A DNA stretch of 6,526 nt from JAVBOJ01 sp031550755. GTDB taxonomy: Bacteria > Bacillota > Clostridia > Oscillospirales > UBA929. This document shows positions 1 to 5,983 of the stretch, piece after piece. Every line of letters begins with the position of its first letter. Positions within the stretch are counted from its first letter, which is position 1. The notes under the pieces are model-generated. The model did no database searches, was not told the DNA's origin, and saw only the letters and a list, made by a program, of their open reading frames with translations. The DNA lies in contig JAVBOJ010000132.1 of assembly GCA_031550755.1 (NCBI GenBank), positions 1 through 6,526 of the forward strand, in the 5' to 3' direction. Made by a program: the position numbers and the translations under genes.

Positions 1-11
1 GTCCGGCACCG

Positions 12-291
12 TGTCCATGCGCAGACTGTGAATGTCCAAAAACTCCAGCGCCGTGAGGTTGCCCAGTTCTTCGGGCAGAGAGGTGATATGGGTCGTGCTG
101 ATGGACAGCACCCTCAGTTTTTTCAGGGTGAAAAATTCCGGCGGCAGGGATTCCAGAGCGCTGAGGGCGGCGTAAAATTCCTCCAGCTCGGTACATTGGC
201 CGATCTCAGGCGGGATTACGGATAAATTGTATGCTTTCCCGCAGTAAATAAACCGCAGGTTTTTGAGCTTGCCAATCTCCGGCGGCAGCGC
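12..291 (-). repeat. Four consecutive leucine-rich repeats (protein-level, 23-24 residues each)
   Basis: In the LRR frame, units begin near 291 (ALPPEIGKLKNL), 219 (VIPPEIGQCTEL), 150 (SLPPEFFTLKKL) and 81 (SLPEELGNLTAL). A fifth begins near position 12 (TVPD) and is cut by the edge. The period is 24, 23, 23 and 23 codons. Each unit has the form xLPPEIGxLxxLxxLxxxxxxLx, matching the common 23-residue bacterial/ROCO-like LRR class. The DNA copies are diverged, so this is an old protein repeat, not a recent tandem duplication. Confidence 0.85.
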
Positions 292-504
292 CGCGACGCC
301 ATTTTTGCTGCAACGGAGGCTGGTGACGCCGGTCAGAGTCCCGATGCCGTTGAGCTCGGAGATATCGAATTCCTCACCGGTCTCAAGCCGCACGAGAGGC
401 GGCACGGACAGCTCACCGGTGTATTCCGCCAGCTCCTCCAACGAGACCGGATCGTCCGACGCGCGGTCGAACAGCCCCGCTACCACAAAGGCAAACCCCT
501 TGTC

Positions 505-512
505 GGGGAAAA
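505..512 (-). other. Apparent frameshift site in the LRR lipoprotein gene
   Basis: On the coding (minus) strand this is a run of four T followed by four C. Upstream, the lipoprotein frame reads ...T-P-T-F-A-D-F and then terminates within about 10 codons. Downstream, the LRR frame resumes in the -1 position as P-D-K-G-F-A-F-V-V. One extra T or C would fuse the frames. The run does not form a canonical X-XXY-YYZ slippery heptamer in the zero frame, so programmed frameshifting is not supported. A one-base deletion, in the cell or in the assembly, is the simplest reading. Confidence 0.65.
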
Positions 513-521
513 GTCGGCGAA

Positions 522-620
522 GGTCGGCGTTGCCGAGGGGGTGGGGGAGGGCGAAGGCGAGGTTGTCACGAACGGTGACGGTGAAGGCGACGGAGTCTCC
601 GGCGGCGGACTTGGCACCGA
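522..620 (-). repeat. Low-complexity Pro-Ser-Thr linker coding region in the LRR lipoprotein
   Basis: About 33 codons alternate Pro with Ser or Thr, including PSPSPSP and SPSPSPTPS. The spacer holds the LRR domain away from the lipid anchor and probably spans part of the cell wall. The DNA is a run of near-repeats of TCGCCT/TCACCG, which is prone to slippage and lies just upstream of the frameshift. Confidence 0.7.
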
Positions 621-676
621 CGTTTCGGTACAGGCCGCGAGCATCACGCAGAGTAAAAAACCCGCGCAAACGCGCT

Positions 677-1846
677 TCATACGCCCACCCGCACCTTTTC
701 AATCCCCGCCACGGCGGCCTCGATCAGCGTCTCCTTATCCAGCGCCGCCTCAGCCTCGAGCACTTTTTCCAGCCTGGGTTTTGTCTTGGGGTGGCGCGGC
801 GTGAAGACGGTGCAGCAGTCCTCAAATGGCAGAATGGAGGTCTCCAGCGTGCCGATGTGCCGCGCGGTGGTGACGATCTCCTCCTTGTCCATGCCGATGA
901 GCGGGCGGAAGACCGGCAGGGTCGCGGCGTCCTCGGTGGCGGCCATGGCCTCCATGGTTTGGGAGGCCACCTGCCCCAAGCTTTCGCCGGTGATCAGCGC
1001 CCCGGCGTTGTTGGCGCGCGCGACGCGCGAGGCGATTTCCATCATCACCCGGCGCATGATAACGGTGAACAAATCCTCCGGGCAATGCCGCCGGATGGCC
1101 TCCTGCACGGCGGTAAACGGCACCATGCGCACCGTCATCGGCCCGCACCACAGCGCCATCAGCCGCGCCAGCTCGACCACCTTGTCGCGCGCCTCGGAGG
1201 AGGTATAGGGGTAGCTGAAAAAATGCACCGGCAGCAGCTCCAAGCCCCTGCGCGCCATGCGCCAGCCGGCCACAGGGCTGTCAATTCCGCCCGAGAGCAG
1301 GAGGACGGCTTTGCCGCTCATGCCGAGCGGAAGACCGCCCGCGCCGGGCAAACTTTTGGCGTGTATATAGGCGGCGAAGTCGCGGATTTCCGCCAAAACG
1401 GTCACTTCCGGGCGGCGGACATCCACCGTTAGATGCGGAAAGGCGTCGTGCAACGCGCCGCCGAGCTCCTGCGCGATTTGTATCGATGTAAAGGGAAATG
1501 CCTTGTCTGCCCGGCGGGCCTCCACCTTGAACGAGCGGGCGGCTTGGAGCGCTGGCGCGAGGTATTCGATCGACCCCGCAATGATCGCGGGCAGGTCCTT
1601 GGGCAGCGACGCCGCCTCCGACAGAGCCGCCACGCCGAACACGCGACCGGCCGCGGCGCGGGCTCCCTCCCAATCGACCGGCCCCTGCGGAACGGCGGTG
1701 ACGGTGGATTGGCGGGCGCTCACCAAAAATTCTCCGTACGGGCGCAGACGCCCCTTGATCTGCTCCAGCAGACGCGACTCAAAACGGGCGCGATTGAGCC
1801 CCTTGAGCACCAATTCGCCCATCTTGATCAGCAAAACCTGTTCCAT
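677..1846 (-). CDS. thiI: tRNA sulfurtransferase ThiI (tRNA 4-thiouridine synthase), short form without rhodanese domain
   Basis: ThiI adenylates U8 of tRNA with ATP and replaces its oxygen by sulfur to give 4-thiouridine; in some bacteria it also supplies sulfur for the thiamine thiazole. The 389-residue product has the typical start MEQVLLIKMGELVLKG, a ferredoxin-like/THUMP RNA-binding region (about 1-165), and a PP-loop ATPase domain with the signature L-L-S185-G-G-I-D-S-P (about 175-345). The motif GESLGQVASQT (about 287-297) and the pair C344-C345 in FEDCCTVF are also present; one of these is the likely catalytic Cys that takes part in sulfur transfer. The C-terminal rhodanese domain of the E. 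coli enzyme is absent, as in Bacillus, so a separate cysteine desulfurase should hand over the persulfide. No desulfurase is visible here. Start choice: AGAAGG lies eight bases upstream of the ATG and a strong promoter precedes it. The stop codon overlaps the LRR lipoprotein start (ATGA). Confidence 0.96.
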   Translation of the reverse strand: MEQVLLIKMGELVLKGLNRARFESRLLEQIKGRLRPYGEFLVSARQSTVTAVPQGPVDWEGARAAAGRVFGVAALSEAASLPKDLPAIIAGSIEYLAPALQAARSFKVEARRADKAFPFTSIQIAQELGGALHDAFPHLTVDVRRPEVTVLAEIRDFAAYIHAKSLPGAGGLPLGMSGKAVLLLSGGIDSPVAGWRMARRGLELLPVHFFSYPYTSSEARDKVVELARLMALWCGPMTVRMVPFTAVQEAIRRHCPEDLFTVIMRRVMMEIASRVARANNAGALITGESLGQVASQTMEAMAATEDAATLPVFRPLIGMDKEEIVTTARHIGTLETSILPFEDCCTVFTPRHPKTKPRLEKVLEAEAALDKETLIEAAVAGIEKVRVGV

Positions 1847-1890
1847 GAATACGACCTTCTCTCTATTCCCGACAGGGATATGACCTAGAA

Positions 1891-1919
1891 ATTGTAACGT
1901 ATTTGGGGGACGGTGTCAA
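1891..1919 (-). promoter_or_regulatory. Vegetative (sigma-A type) promoter for thiI and the LRR lipoprotein gene
   Basis: On the minus strand a perfect -35 TTGACA (1919-1914) is followed after 17 bases by -10 TACAAT (1896-1891). Transcription should begin near 1884, leaving a leader of about 38 bases with AGAAGG at 1860-1855. That leader is too short to hold a TPP riboswitch, so thiI does not appear to be under direct thiamine control here. Confidence 0.85.
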
Positions 1920-1936
1920 GGTTGGGCGGCTTGACA
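1914..1936. promoter_or_regulatory. Inverted repeat spanning the two divergent -35 boxes
   Basis: TGTCAAG (1914-1920) and CTTGACA (1930-1936) are exact 7-base inverted copies separated by 9 bases. Each arm contains the -35 box of one divergent promoter. The symmetry extends one base beyond each -35 hexamer. Much of it is forced by having two consensus -35 boxes facing away from each other, so a regulator-binding role is possible but unproven. A protein bound here would control both transcription units at once. Confidence 0.5.
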
Positions 1937-1959
1937 AAAGGGCGTGAAAAGGGTATACT
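1931..1959 (+). promoter_or_regulatory. Vegetative (sigma-A type) promoter for the PsbP-like lipoprotein gene
   Basis: A perfect -35 TTGACA (1931-1936) is followed after exactly 17 bases by TATACT (1954-1959). Transcription should start near 1966, giving a leader of about 36 bases with AAGAAAGGA at 1986-1994. The site is back to back with the thiI promoter, with only 11 bases between the two -35 boxes. Confidence 0.88.
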
Positions 1960-2001
1960 CATTCGGATGCAAAATTTTCCATCAGAAGAAAGGAAACTGA
2001 C

Positions 2002-2571
2002 ATGAAAAGAATTGTCCTTGTGACCCTCGCGGCCGTCTTGCTGCTGGCCTGCGCCGGATGCGGCCCTGCTGCGTCGTCTCCCGCACCGTCTCCTTCGCCG
2101 TCGCCCTCCCAGGCCGCCGTCAAAGCCCCGGATGGGTGGAACCTCTATGAAAGCGCCGACGGGAACTATTCTTTTTCTTATCCTGGCGACTGGAAGACGG
2201 TGGATGTCACGGGTGTGGAAATTGCCGTCGCGTCGTCCGCCCCCGGCGATTTTGCCACCAACTTCAATGTGGTGACGCAGGAGGCGGACCCCACGCTCTT
2301 TACTATCACCGCCGATGATTTCGAAAGTATTTACAAATCGATGTTCGCCAATTTTACATTACTGGAATTCAAAAAAACGACCGTGGCGGATGTGGACGCC
2401 GTCCTGCTCTCCTATACGGCGGGACAGGATACGCTGAATGTACAGGCGGTGCAGTATTTCTTCAACAAGGGAGATAAGGGCTATGTGCTGACCTTTACCG
2501 CCGATCAAAAGGAATTCGCCGGCGCACAAGCGGATCTGGACAAAATTGTAGCCGGATTTACGGTGAAATGA
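2002..2571 (+). CDS. Lipoprotein with PsbP/DUF1795-like domain
   Basis: This is a 189-residue exported protein of unknown function. It starts MKRIVLVTLAAVLLLAC, a lipoprotein signal peptide. The lipobox is most likely L14-L15-A16-C17, although C20 in CAGC is a possible alternative. Residues 26-37 form a Pro-Ser spacer (SPAPSPSPSPSQ). From about residue 45 the sequence W-N-L-Y-E-S-A-D-G-N-Y-S-F-S-Y-P-G-D-W-K resembles the opening of PsbP-like/DUF1795 domains common in clostridial lipoproteins, with alternating strands to the C-terminus (F-T-V-K). Such proteins sit on the outer face of the membrane; no enzymatic role is established and I see no catalytic motif. AAGAAAGGA lies seven bases before the ATG, and a near-perfect promoter precedes it. 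yfbR follows after 52 bases. The lipoprotein call is strong; the domain name is inferred from the opening motif. Confidence 0.85.
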   Translation: MKRIVLVTLAAVLLLACAGCGPAASSPAPSPSPSPSQAAVKAPDGWNLYESADGNYSFSYPGDWKTVDVTGVEIAVASSAPGDFATNFNVVTQEADPTLFTITADDFESIYKSMFANFTLLEFKKTTVADVDAVLLSYTAGQDTLNVQAVQYFFNKGDKGYVLTFTADQKEFAGAQADLDKIVAGFTVK

Positions 2572-2574
2572 AAA

Positions 2575-2606
2575 AAGGGCACTCTCCTTTGCGGGGGAGT
2601 GCCTTT
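2575..2606 (+). terminator. Intergenic hairpin between the PsbP-like lipoprotein gene and yfbR (weak or bidirectional terminator)
   Basis: GGCACTCTCC (2578-2587) pairs with GGGGAGTGCC (2594-2603), giving ten pairs including one G-T wobble. An outer G-T and two A-T pairs extend the stem to 2575/2606, and the loop is TTTGCG. On the plus strand the tail is only TTT then CC, weak for an intrinsic terminator. On the minus strand the same stem is followed by CTTTTTT, a better tail. It lies ten bases before the yfbR ribosome binding site, so partial read-through into yfbR is likely. Confidence 0.6.
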
Positions 2607-2623
2607 CCAACAGGGAGGATACT

Positions 2624-3214
2624 ATGGACGGTCATTTTTTTGCGATGCTGTCGCGTATGCGGCACATCGCCCGCTGGGGGCTCATGCGCAACACCCAGCC
2701 GGAAAACTTGCAGGAGCACAGCTATATGACGGCGGTGCTGGCGCACGCGCTGGCGGTTATCCGGCGGGATGTGTTCGGGACGCCCTGCGACCCCGAGCGG
2801 GCCGCCGTGGCGGCGTTATTTCATGACGCGGGGGAGATTTTTACCGGCGATCTGCCCACGCCGGTGAAATATTTCACGCCGGGACTGCGCGAGGCGTACC
2901 GCGAGGTGGAACAATCCTCGCTGGACAAGCTGCTGTCCATGCTGCCGGAGGAGCTGCGCCGGCCGTACCGCCCGTTTTTGTATGAGGAGGAGCTGGACGC
3001 GCAGACCGAGGCGCTCGTCCGCGCGGCGGACAAGCTGGCCGCCTATCTCAAGTGCATGGAGGAGACCCGCGCGAACAACCCGGAATTCGCCCAGGCGCAG
3101 CGGCAGACGCTGGAAAAGCTGGCGGTTTTGTCCCTGCCGGAGGTGGCGTGGTTTCTGGAGCGCTGCGCACCGTCGTTCGGGCTGTCGCTGGACGAGCTGG
3201 AGGACGAAAAATAG
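2624..3214 (+). CDS. yfbR: 5'-deoxynucleotidase, YfbR family (HD domain)
   Basis: YfbR enzymes are cytoplasmic metal-dependent phosphatases that remove the 5' phosphate from deoxyribonucleoside monophosphates, helping to balance dNTP pools and feed deoxynucleoside salvage. The 196-residue product aligns from memory along its whole length with E. coli YfbR (199 residues). Shared landmarks are HFFAMLSRMRHIARWGLMRN, the EHS of H32, FHDAGE (H67, D68, E71), TGDLPTPVKYF (74-84) and the late metal-ligand Asp in RAADKLAAYLKC (D136). These match the His-His-Asp-Asp metal set plus the catalytic Glu of the family. The C-terminus (APSFGLSLDELEDEK) also matches the family. GGGAGG at 2613-2618 sits five bases before the ATG. 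No promoter is visible in the 52-base gap, so it is probably read from the lipoprotein promoter through the 2575-2606 hairpin. Confidence 0.94.
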   Translation: MDGHFFAMLSRMRHIARWGLMRNTQPENLQEHSYMTAVLAHALAVIRRDVFGTPCDPERAAVAALFHDAGEIFTGDLPTPVKYFTPGLREAYREVEQSSLDKLLSMLPEELRRPYRPFLYEEELDAQTEALVRAADKLAAYLKCMEETRANNPEFAQAQRQTLEKLAVLSLPEVAWFLERCAPSFGLSLDELEDEK

Positions 3215-3233
3215 GGACAGGTTTTTCGTTTTT
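3204..3233 (+). terminator. Possible A/T-rich terminator after yfbR
   Basis: ACGAAAAA (3204-3211) and TTTTTCGT (3222-3229) are exact inverted copies with a ten-base loop, and the second arm runs into TTTTT ending at 3233. The left arm overlaps the last codons of yfbR and the stop codon is in the loop. The stem has only two G-C pairs, so it would be unstable. It is a plausible but weak terminator. Confidence 0.35.
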
Positions 3234-3237
3234 GCGG

Positions 3238-3267
3238 TTGACTTTATATAGACAAGAATGATAAAAT
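3238..3267 (+). promoter_or_regulatory. Probable vegetative promoter for ppdK
   Basis: TTGACT (3238-3243) matches the -35 consensus at five of six bases. TAAAAT (3262-3267), five of six for the -10, follows after 18 bases. The local sequence is A/T-rich in an otherwise G+C-rich window. Transcription would begin near 3274, giving a leader of about 62 bases. This makes ppdK separately transcribed from yfbR. Confidence 0.65.
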
Positions 3268-3293
3268 CTTCCTTGAAACTCATTGAAAAAATA

Positions 3294-3315
3294 GCGGGAA
3301 TACCCAAATTTCCGC
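3294..3315 (+). promoter_or_regulatory. Small hairpin in the ppdK leader
   Basis: GCGGGAA (3294-3300) can pair with TTTCCGC (3309-3315), seven pairs including one G-T wobble, around an eight-base loop. It ends six bases before the GAAAGGA ribosome binding site. It could shape translation initiation or mRNA stability, but a stem this short may be chance. It matches no riboswitch I recognise. Confidence 0.25.
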
Positions 3316-3335
3316 CATAAGAAAGGAACATTGCT

Positions 3336-5972
3336 TTGAAGTACGTGTATCTGTTCTCCGAAGGCCGGGGTGACATGAAGGCCATCTTGGGCGGCAAAGG
3401 CGCCAACCTCGCCGAGATGACCAATCTGGGGATGCCTGTGCCCCAGGGCTTCACCGTCTCGACCGAAGCCTGCACCCGTTATTATGACGACGGCGAGGTC
3501 ATTTCCCCCGAAATCGAATCCCAGATTTTTGAATATCTGGGCAAGATGGAGGAAATCACCGGCAAAACGCTGGGCGACCCGAAAAATCCCCTGCTGGTGT
3601 CGGTGCTCTCGGGCGCTCGCGCGTCCATGCCCGGCATGATGGCCACCATCCTCAACCTCGGCCTCCACGACGAGGTTGCCGCCAGCATGGCCGAGCTTAC
3701 CGGAAATCCCCGGTTTGTCTACGATTCATACCGCCGCTTTGTGCAGATGTTCTCCGACGTGGTCATGGAGGTCTCGAAGAGCGAATTTGAGAAGATCATC
3801 GACGAGATGAAGGAGAAAAAGGGCGTCCATCTGGACGTCGAGCTGGATACCGACGATATGAAGTCGCTGGTTTCCCAGTTCAAGGACACCTTTAAAAAAA
3901 CCAAGGGCATGGATTTTCCCACCGACCCCAAAATCCAGCTGCTGGAAGCCATCAAGGCCGTGTTCCGCTCCTGGAACAACCCGCGCGCCATCGTCTACCG
4001 CCGCATGAACGATATCCCCGGCTCGTGGGGCACCGCCGTCAACATCCAGTCGATGGTGTTCGGCAACATGGGCGACGATTCGGGCACCGGCGTGGCCTTT
4101 ACCCGCAATCCCTCCACCGGCGAAAAGAAGCTCTACGGCGAGTTCCTCATGAACGCCCAAGGCGAGGACGTTGTGGCGGGCATCCGTACCCCGCAGTCGA
4201 TCGACCAGCTGCGCGGCATTATGCCGGAGGTCTATGACCAGTTCGCCGCCACCGCCAACAAGCTCGAGCAGCACTACAAAGACATGCAGGACATGGAGTT
4301 TACCATTGAGCGCGGCAAGCTCTATATGCTCCAGACCCGCAACGGCAAGCGCACCGCGCAGGCCGCCCTCAAGGTCGCCGTCGATCTGGTGGCCGAGGGT
4401 ATGTGCTCCAAGGAGGACGTCATCCTCAAGGTCGATCCCAAGCAGCTTGATACACTGCTGCATCCGCAATTCGAGCCGGCGGCCCTCAAGGCCGCCAAGC
4501 CCATCGCCTCCGGTCTGCCGGCCTCGCCCGGTGCCGCTTGCGGTCGCATCTGCCTGAGCGCCGAGGAGGCCGTCGAGGAGGCCAAAAAGGGTCCCGTTCT
4601 GCTTGTGCGGCAGGAGACCTCGCCCGAGGACATCGAGGGCATGTACGCCGCGCAGGGCATTCTGACCGCCCGCGGCGGCATGACCTCTCACGCCGCCGTC
4701 GTCGCGCGCGGCATGGGCACTTGCTGCGTGGCCGGCTGCGGTGATATCATCGTCAAGGCTGACCATATCGTCGTCAAGGGCCAGACCATCAAGGTCGGCG
4801 AGTTTATGAGCATCGACGGCTCCACCGGCCATGTCTATCTCGGCCAGATCCCCACCGTCGAGGCTTCCGTCACCGGCGATTTCGCCACCTTTATGTCTTG
4901 GGCCGACGAGATCCGCACCCTCAAGGTGCGCACCAACGCCGACACGCCGCACGACGCCGCGCAGGCCGTCTCCTTCGGCGCGGAGGGCATTGGCCTGACC
5001 CGCACCGAGCATATGTTCTTTGACGCCGACCGCATTCCCGCCATGCGCGAGATGATCGTGTCGGAAAACGAGGAGCAGCGCCGCAAAGCGCTGGCCAAGC
5101 TGCTGCCCATGCAGCAGAGCGACTTCGAGGGCATCTTCCGCGCCATGGAGGGCCGCCCGGTCACCATCCGCCTGCTGGATCCGCCGCTGCATGAGTTCCT
5201 GCCCCAGACCGAGGAGGACATCCGCGCGCTGGCCGGCGAAATGAACCTGACCTATGACAAGCTCAAGGCCACCATCGAGAGCCTGCACGAGTTCAACCCC
5301 ATGCTGGGTCACCGCGGTTGCCGTCTGGATGTCTCCTATCCCGAAATCGCCGAGATGCAGGCGACCGCCATCATTCAGGCCGCCATCGCCGTGAACAAGG
5401 AAGGCAAATTCAACGTCATTCCCGAAATCATGGTGCCGCTGGCCGGCGACGCCCGCGAGTTCAAATATGTCAAGGATATCATCGTCAAAACCGCCGACGA
5501 GGTCATCGCCAAATCGGGCGTCAAGCTGTCCTATCTGGTGGGCACCATGATTGAGGTGCCGCGCGCCGCCCTGACCGCCGATGAGATCGCCGCCGAGGCC
5601 GAATTCTTCAGCTTCGGCACCAACGACCTCACCCAGATGACCTTCGGCTTCTCGCGCGACGACGCCGGCAAGTTCCTCGACGACTATTACAAAAAGAAAA
5701 TCTTCGAGTCCGATCCGTTCGCCCGCTTCGATCAGGAGGGCACCGGCAAGCTGGTCGATATGGCCGTCAAGCTGGGCAAAAAAGCCCGCCCCGACATCAA
5801 GCTGGGCATCTGTGGCGAGCACGGCGGCGACCCCGCTTCGGTCGAGTTCTTCCATCGCGTCGGGCTGGCCTATGTCTCCTGTTCGCCCTTCCGTGTGCCC
5901 ATCGCCCGTCTGGCGGCGGCGCAGGCCCGCGTGAATGAAAAGCGCGGCGGCGGCGATCTGGGACAGAAATAA
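3336..5972 (+). CDS. ppdK: Pyruvate, phosphate dikinase (PPDK)
   Basis: PPDK interconverts ATP + pyruvate + phosphate with AMP + PEP + pyrophosphate in the cytoplasm; clostridia use it in PPi-linked glycolysis or to make PEP from pyruvate. The 878-residue product is full length. Its N-terminal ATP-grasp domain (about 1-345) carries LGGKGANLAEMTNLG near residue 18 and SGARASMPGMM around R95. The swivelling phosphohistidine domain (about 385-510) has GGMTSHAAVVARGMGT with catalytic H452 and the neighbouring T450, the position phosphorylated in plant enzymes. The C-terminal PEP/pyruvate TIM barrel (about 520-870) has GIGLTRTEHMFF, EVPRAAL, SFGTNDLTQMTFGFSRDD and GICGEHGGDP with the active-site C826. 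The start is TTG: GAAAGGA lies eight bases upstream, and M-K-Y-V-Y-L-F-S-E is the usual PPDK N-terminus. No upstream in-frame ATG is supported. The gene has its own promoter and is followed by a long hairpin. Confidence 0.98.
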   Translation: MKYVYLFSEGRGDMKAILGGKGANLAEMTNLGMPVPQGFTVSTEACTRYYDDGEVISPEIESQIFEYLGKMEEITGKTLGDPKNPLLVSVLSGARASMPGMMATILNLGLHDEVAASMAELTGNPRFVYDSYRRFVQMFSDVVMEVSKSEFEKIIDEMKEKKGVHLDVELDTDDMKSLVSQFKDTFKKTKGMDFPTDPKIQLLEAIKAVFRSWNNPRAIVYRRMNDIPGSWGTAVNIQSMVFGNMGDDSGTGVAFTRNPSTGEKKLYGEFLMNAQGEDVVAGIRTPQSIDQLRGIMPEVYDQFAATANKLEQHYKDMQDMEFTIERGKLYMLQTRNGKRTAQAALKVAVDLVAEGMCSKEDVILKVDPKQLDTLLHPQFEPAALKAAKPIASGLPASPGAACGRICLSAEEAVEEAKKGPVLLVRQETSPEDIEGMYAAQGILTARGGMTSHAAVVARGMGTCCVAGCGDIIVKADHIVVKGQTIKVGEFMSIDGSTGHVYLGQIPTVEASVTGDFATFMSWADEIRTLKVRTNADTPHDAAQAVSFGAEGIGLTRTEHMFFDADRIPAMREMIVSENEEQRRKALAKLLPMQQSDFEGIFRAMEGRPVTIRLLDPPLHEFLPQTEEDIRALAGEMNLTYDKLKATIESLHEFNPMLGHRGCRLDVSYPEIAEMQATAIIQAAIAVNKEGKFNVIPEIMVPLAGDAREFKYVKDIIVKTADEVIAKSGVKLSYLVGTMIEVPRAALTADEIAAEAEFFSFGTNDLTQMTFGFSRDDAGKFLDDYYKKKIFESDPFARFDQEGTGKLVDMAVKLGKKARPDIKLGICGEHGGDPASVEFFHRVGLAYVSCSPFRVPIARLAAAQARVNEKRGGGDLGQK

Positions 5973-5983
5973 TAAATTTGCAT

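Larger units (their letters stand above)
1..680 (-). pseudogene. Leucine-rich-repeat surface lipoprotein, apparently frameshifted and cut by the left edge
   Basis: The start ATG (680-678) opens a lipoprotein signal peptide: MKR, a hydrophobic core, and lipobox L14-A15-A16-C17. A Pro/Ser/Thr-rich spacer follows (about residues 21-53). In this frame translation stops at 482-480 after 66 codons. The adjacent frame is open from before that point to the window edge and encodes an LRR N-cap beginning F-P-D-K-G-F-A, then four 23-24-residue LPPEIG-type repeats. The two pieces join neatly (A-D-F-S-P-D-K) if one base is added in the run at 505-512, so I read them as a single gene. The full product would be a lipid-anchored extracellular LRR protein, probably for binding or adhesion; the ligand is unknown. 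Its ATG overlaps the thiI stop by four bases, indicating cotranscription and likely translational coupling. A sequencing error is as plausible as a true pseudogene. The LRR and lipoprotein calls are strong; the broken state is uncertain. Confidence 0.8.

Noticed and set aside
500..520. Programmed -1 ribosomal frameshifting in the LRR lipoprotein gene
   Set aside because: The zero-frame codons GAC TTT TCC CCG do not present an X-XXY-YYZ heptamer, and I see no strong stimulating hairpin just downstream.
480..680. A stand-alone 66-residue Pro-Ser lipoprotein
   Set aside because: The reading frame breaks exactly where a recognisable LRR N-cap begins in the next frame, and one base restores a normal lipoprotein design. 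It is better treated as the first part of a frameshifted gene, though a separate small product cannot be excluded from this sequence alone.
263..1432. A 389-codon open frame on the plus strand over the LRR gene and thiI
   Set aside because: Antisense to thiI and to the LRR lipoprotein gene, Arg/Pro/Ala-rich, with no domain and no ribosome binding site. It is a compositional shadow.
1847..1890. TPP riboswitch or other leader regulator before thiI
   Set aside because: The predicted leader is only about 38 bases, with no room for a TPP aptamer and none of its conserved core.
2624..5972. A functional yfbR-ppdK operon acting together on nucleotides (PPDK releases AMP)
   Set aside because: ppdK has its own promoter and a possible terminator lies between them. 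YfbR acts on deoxynucleotides, so the AMP link is not meaningful.
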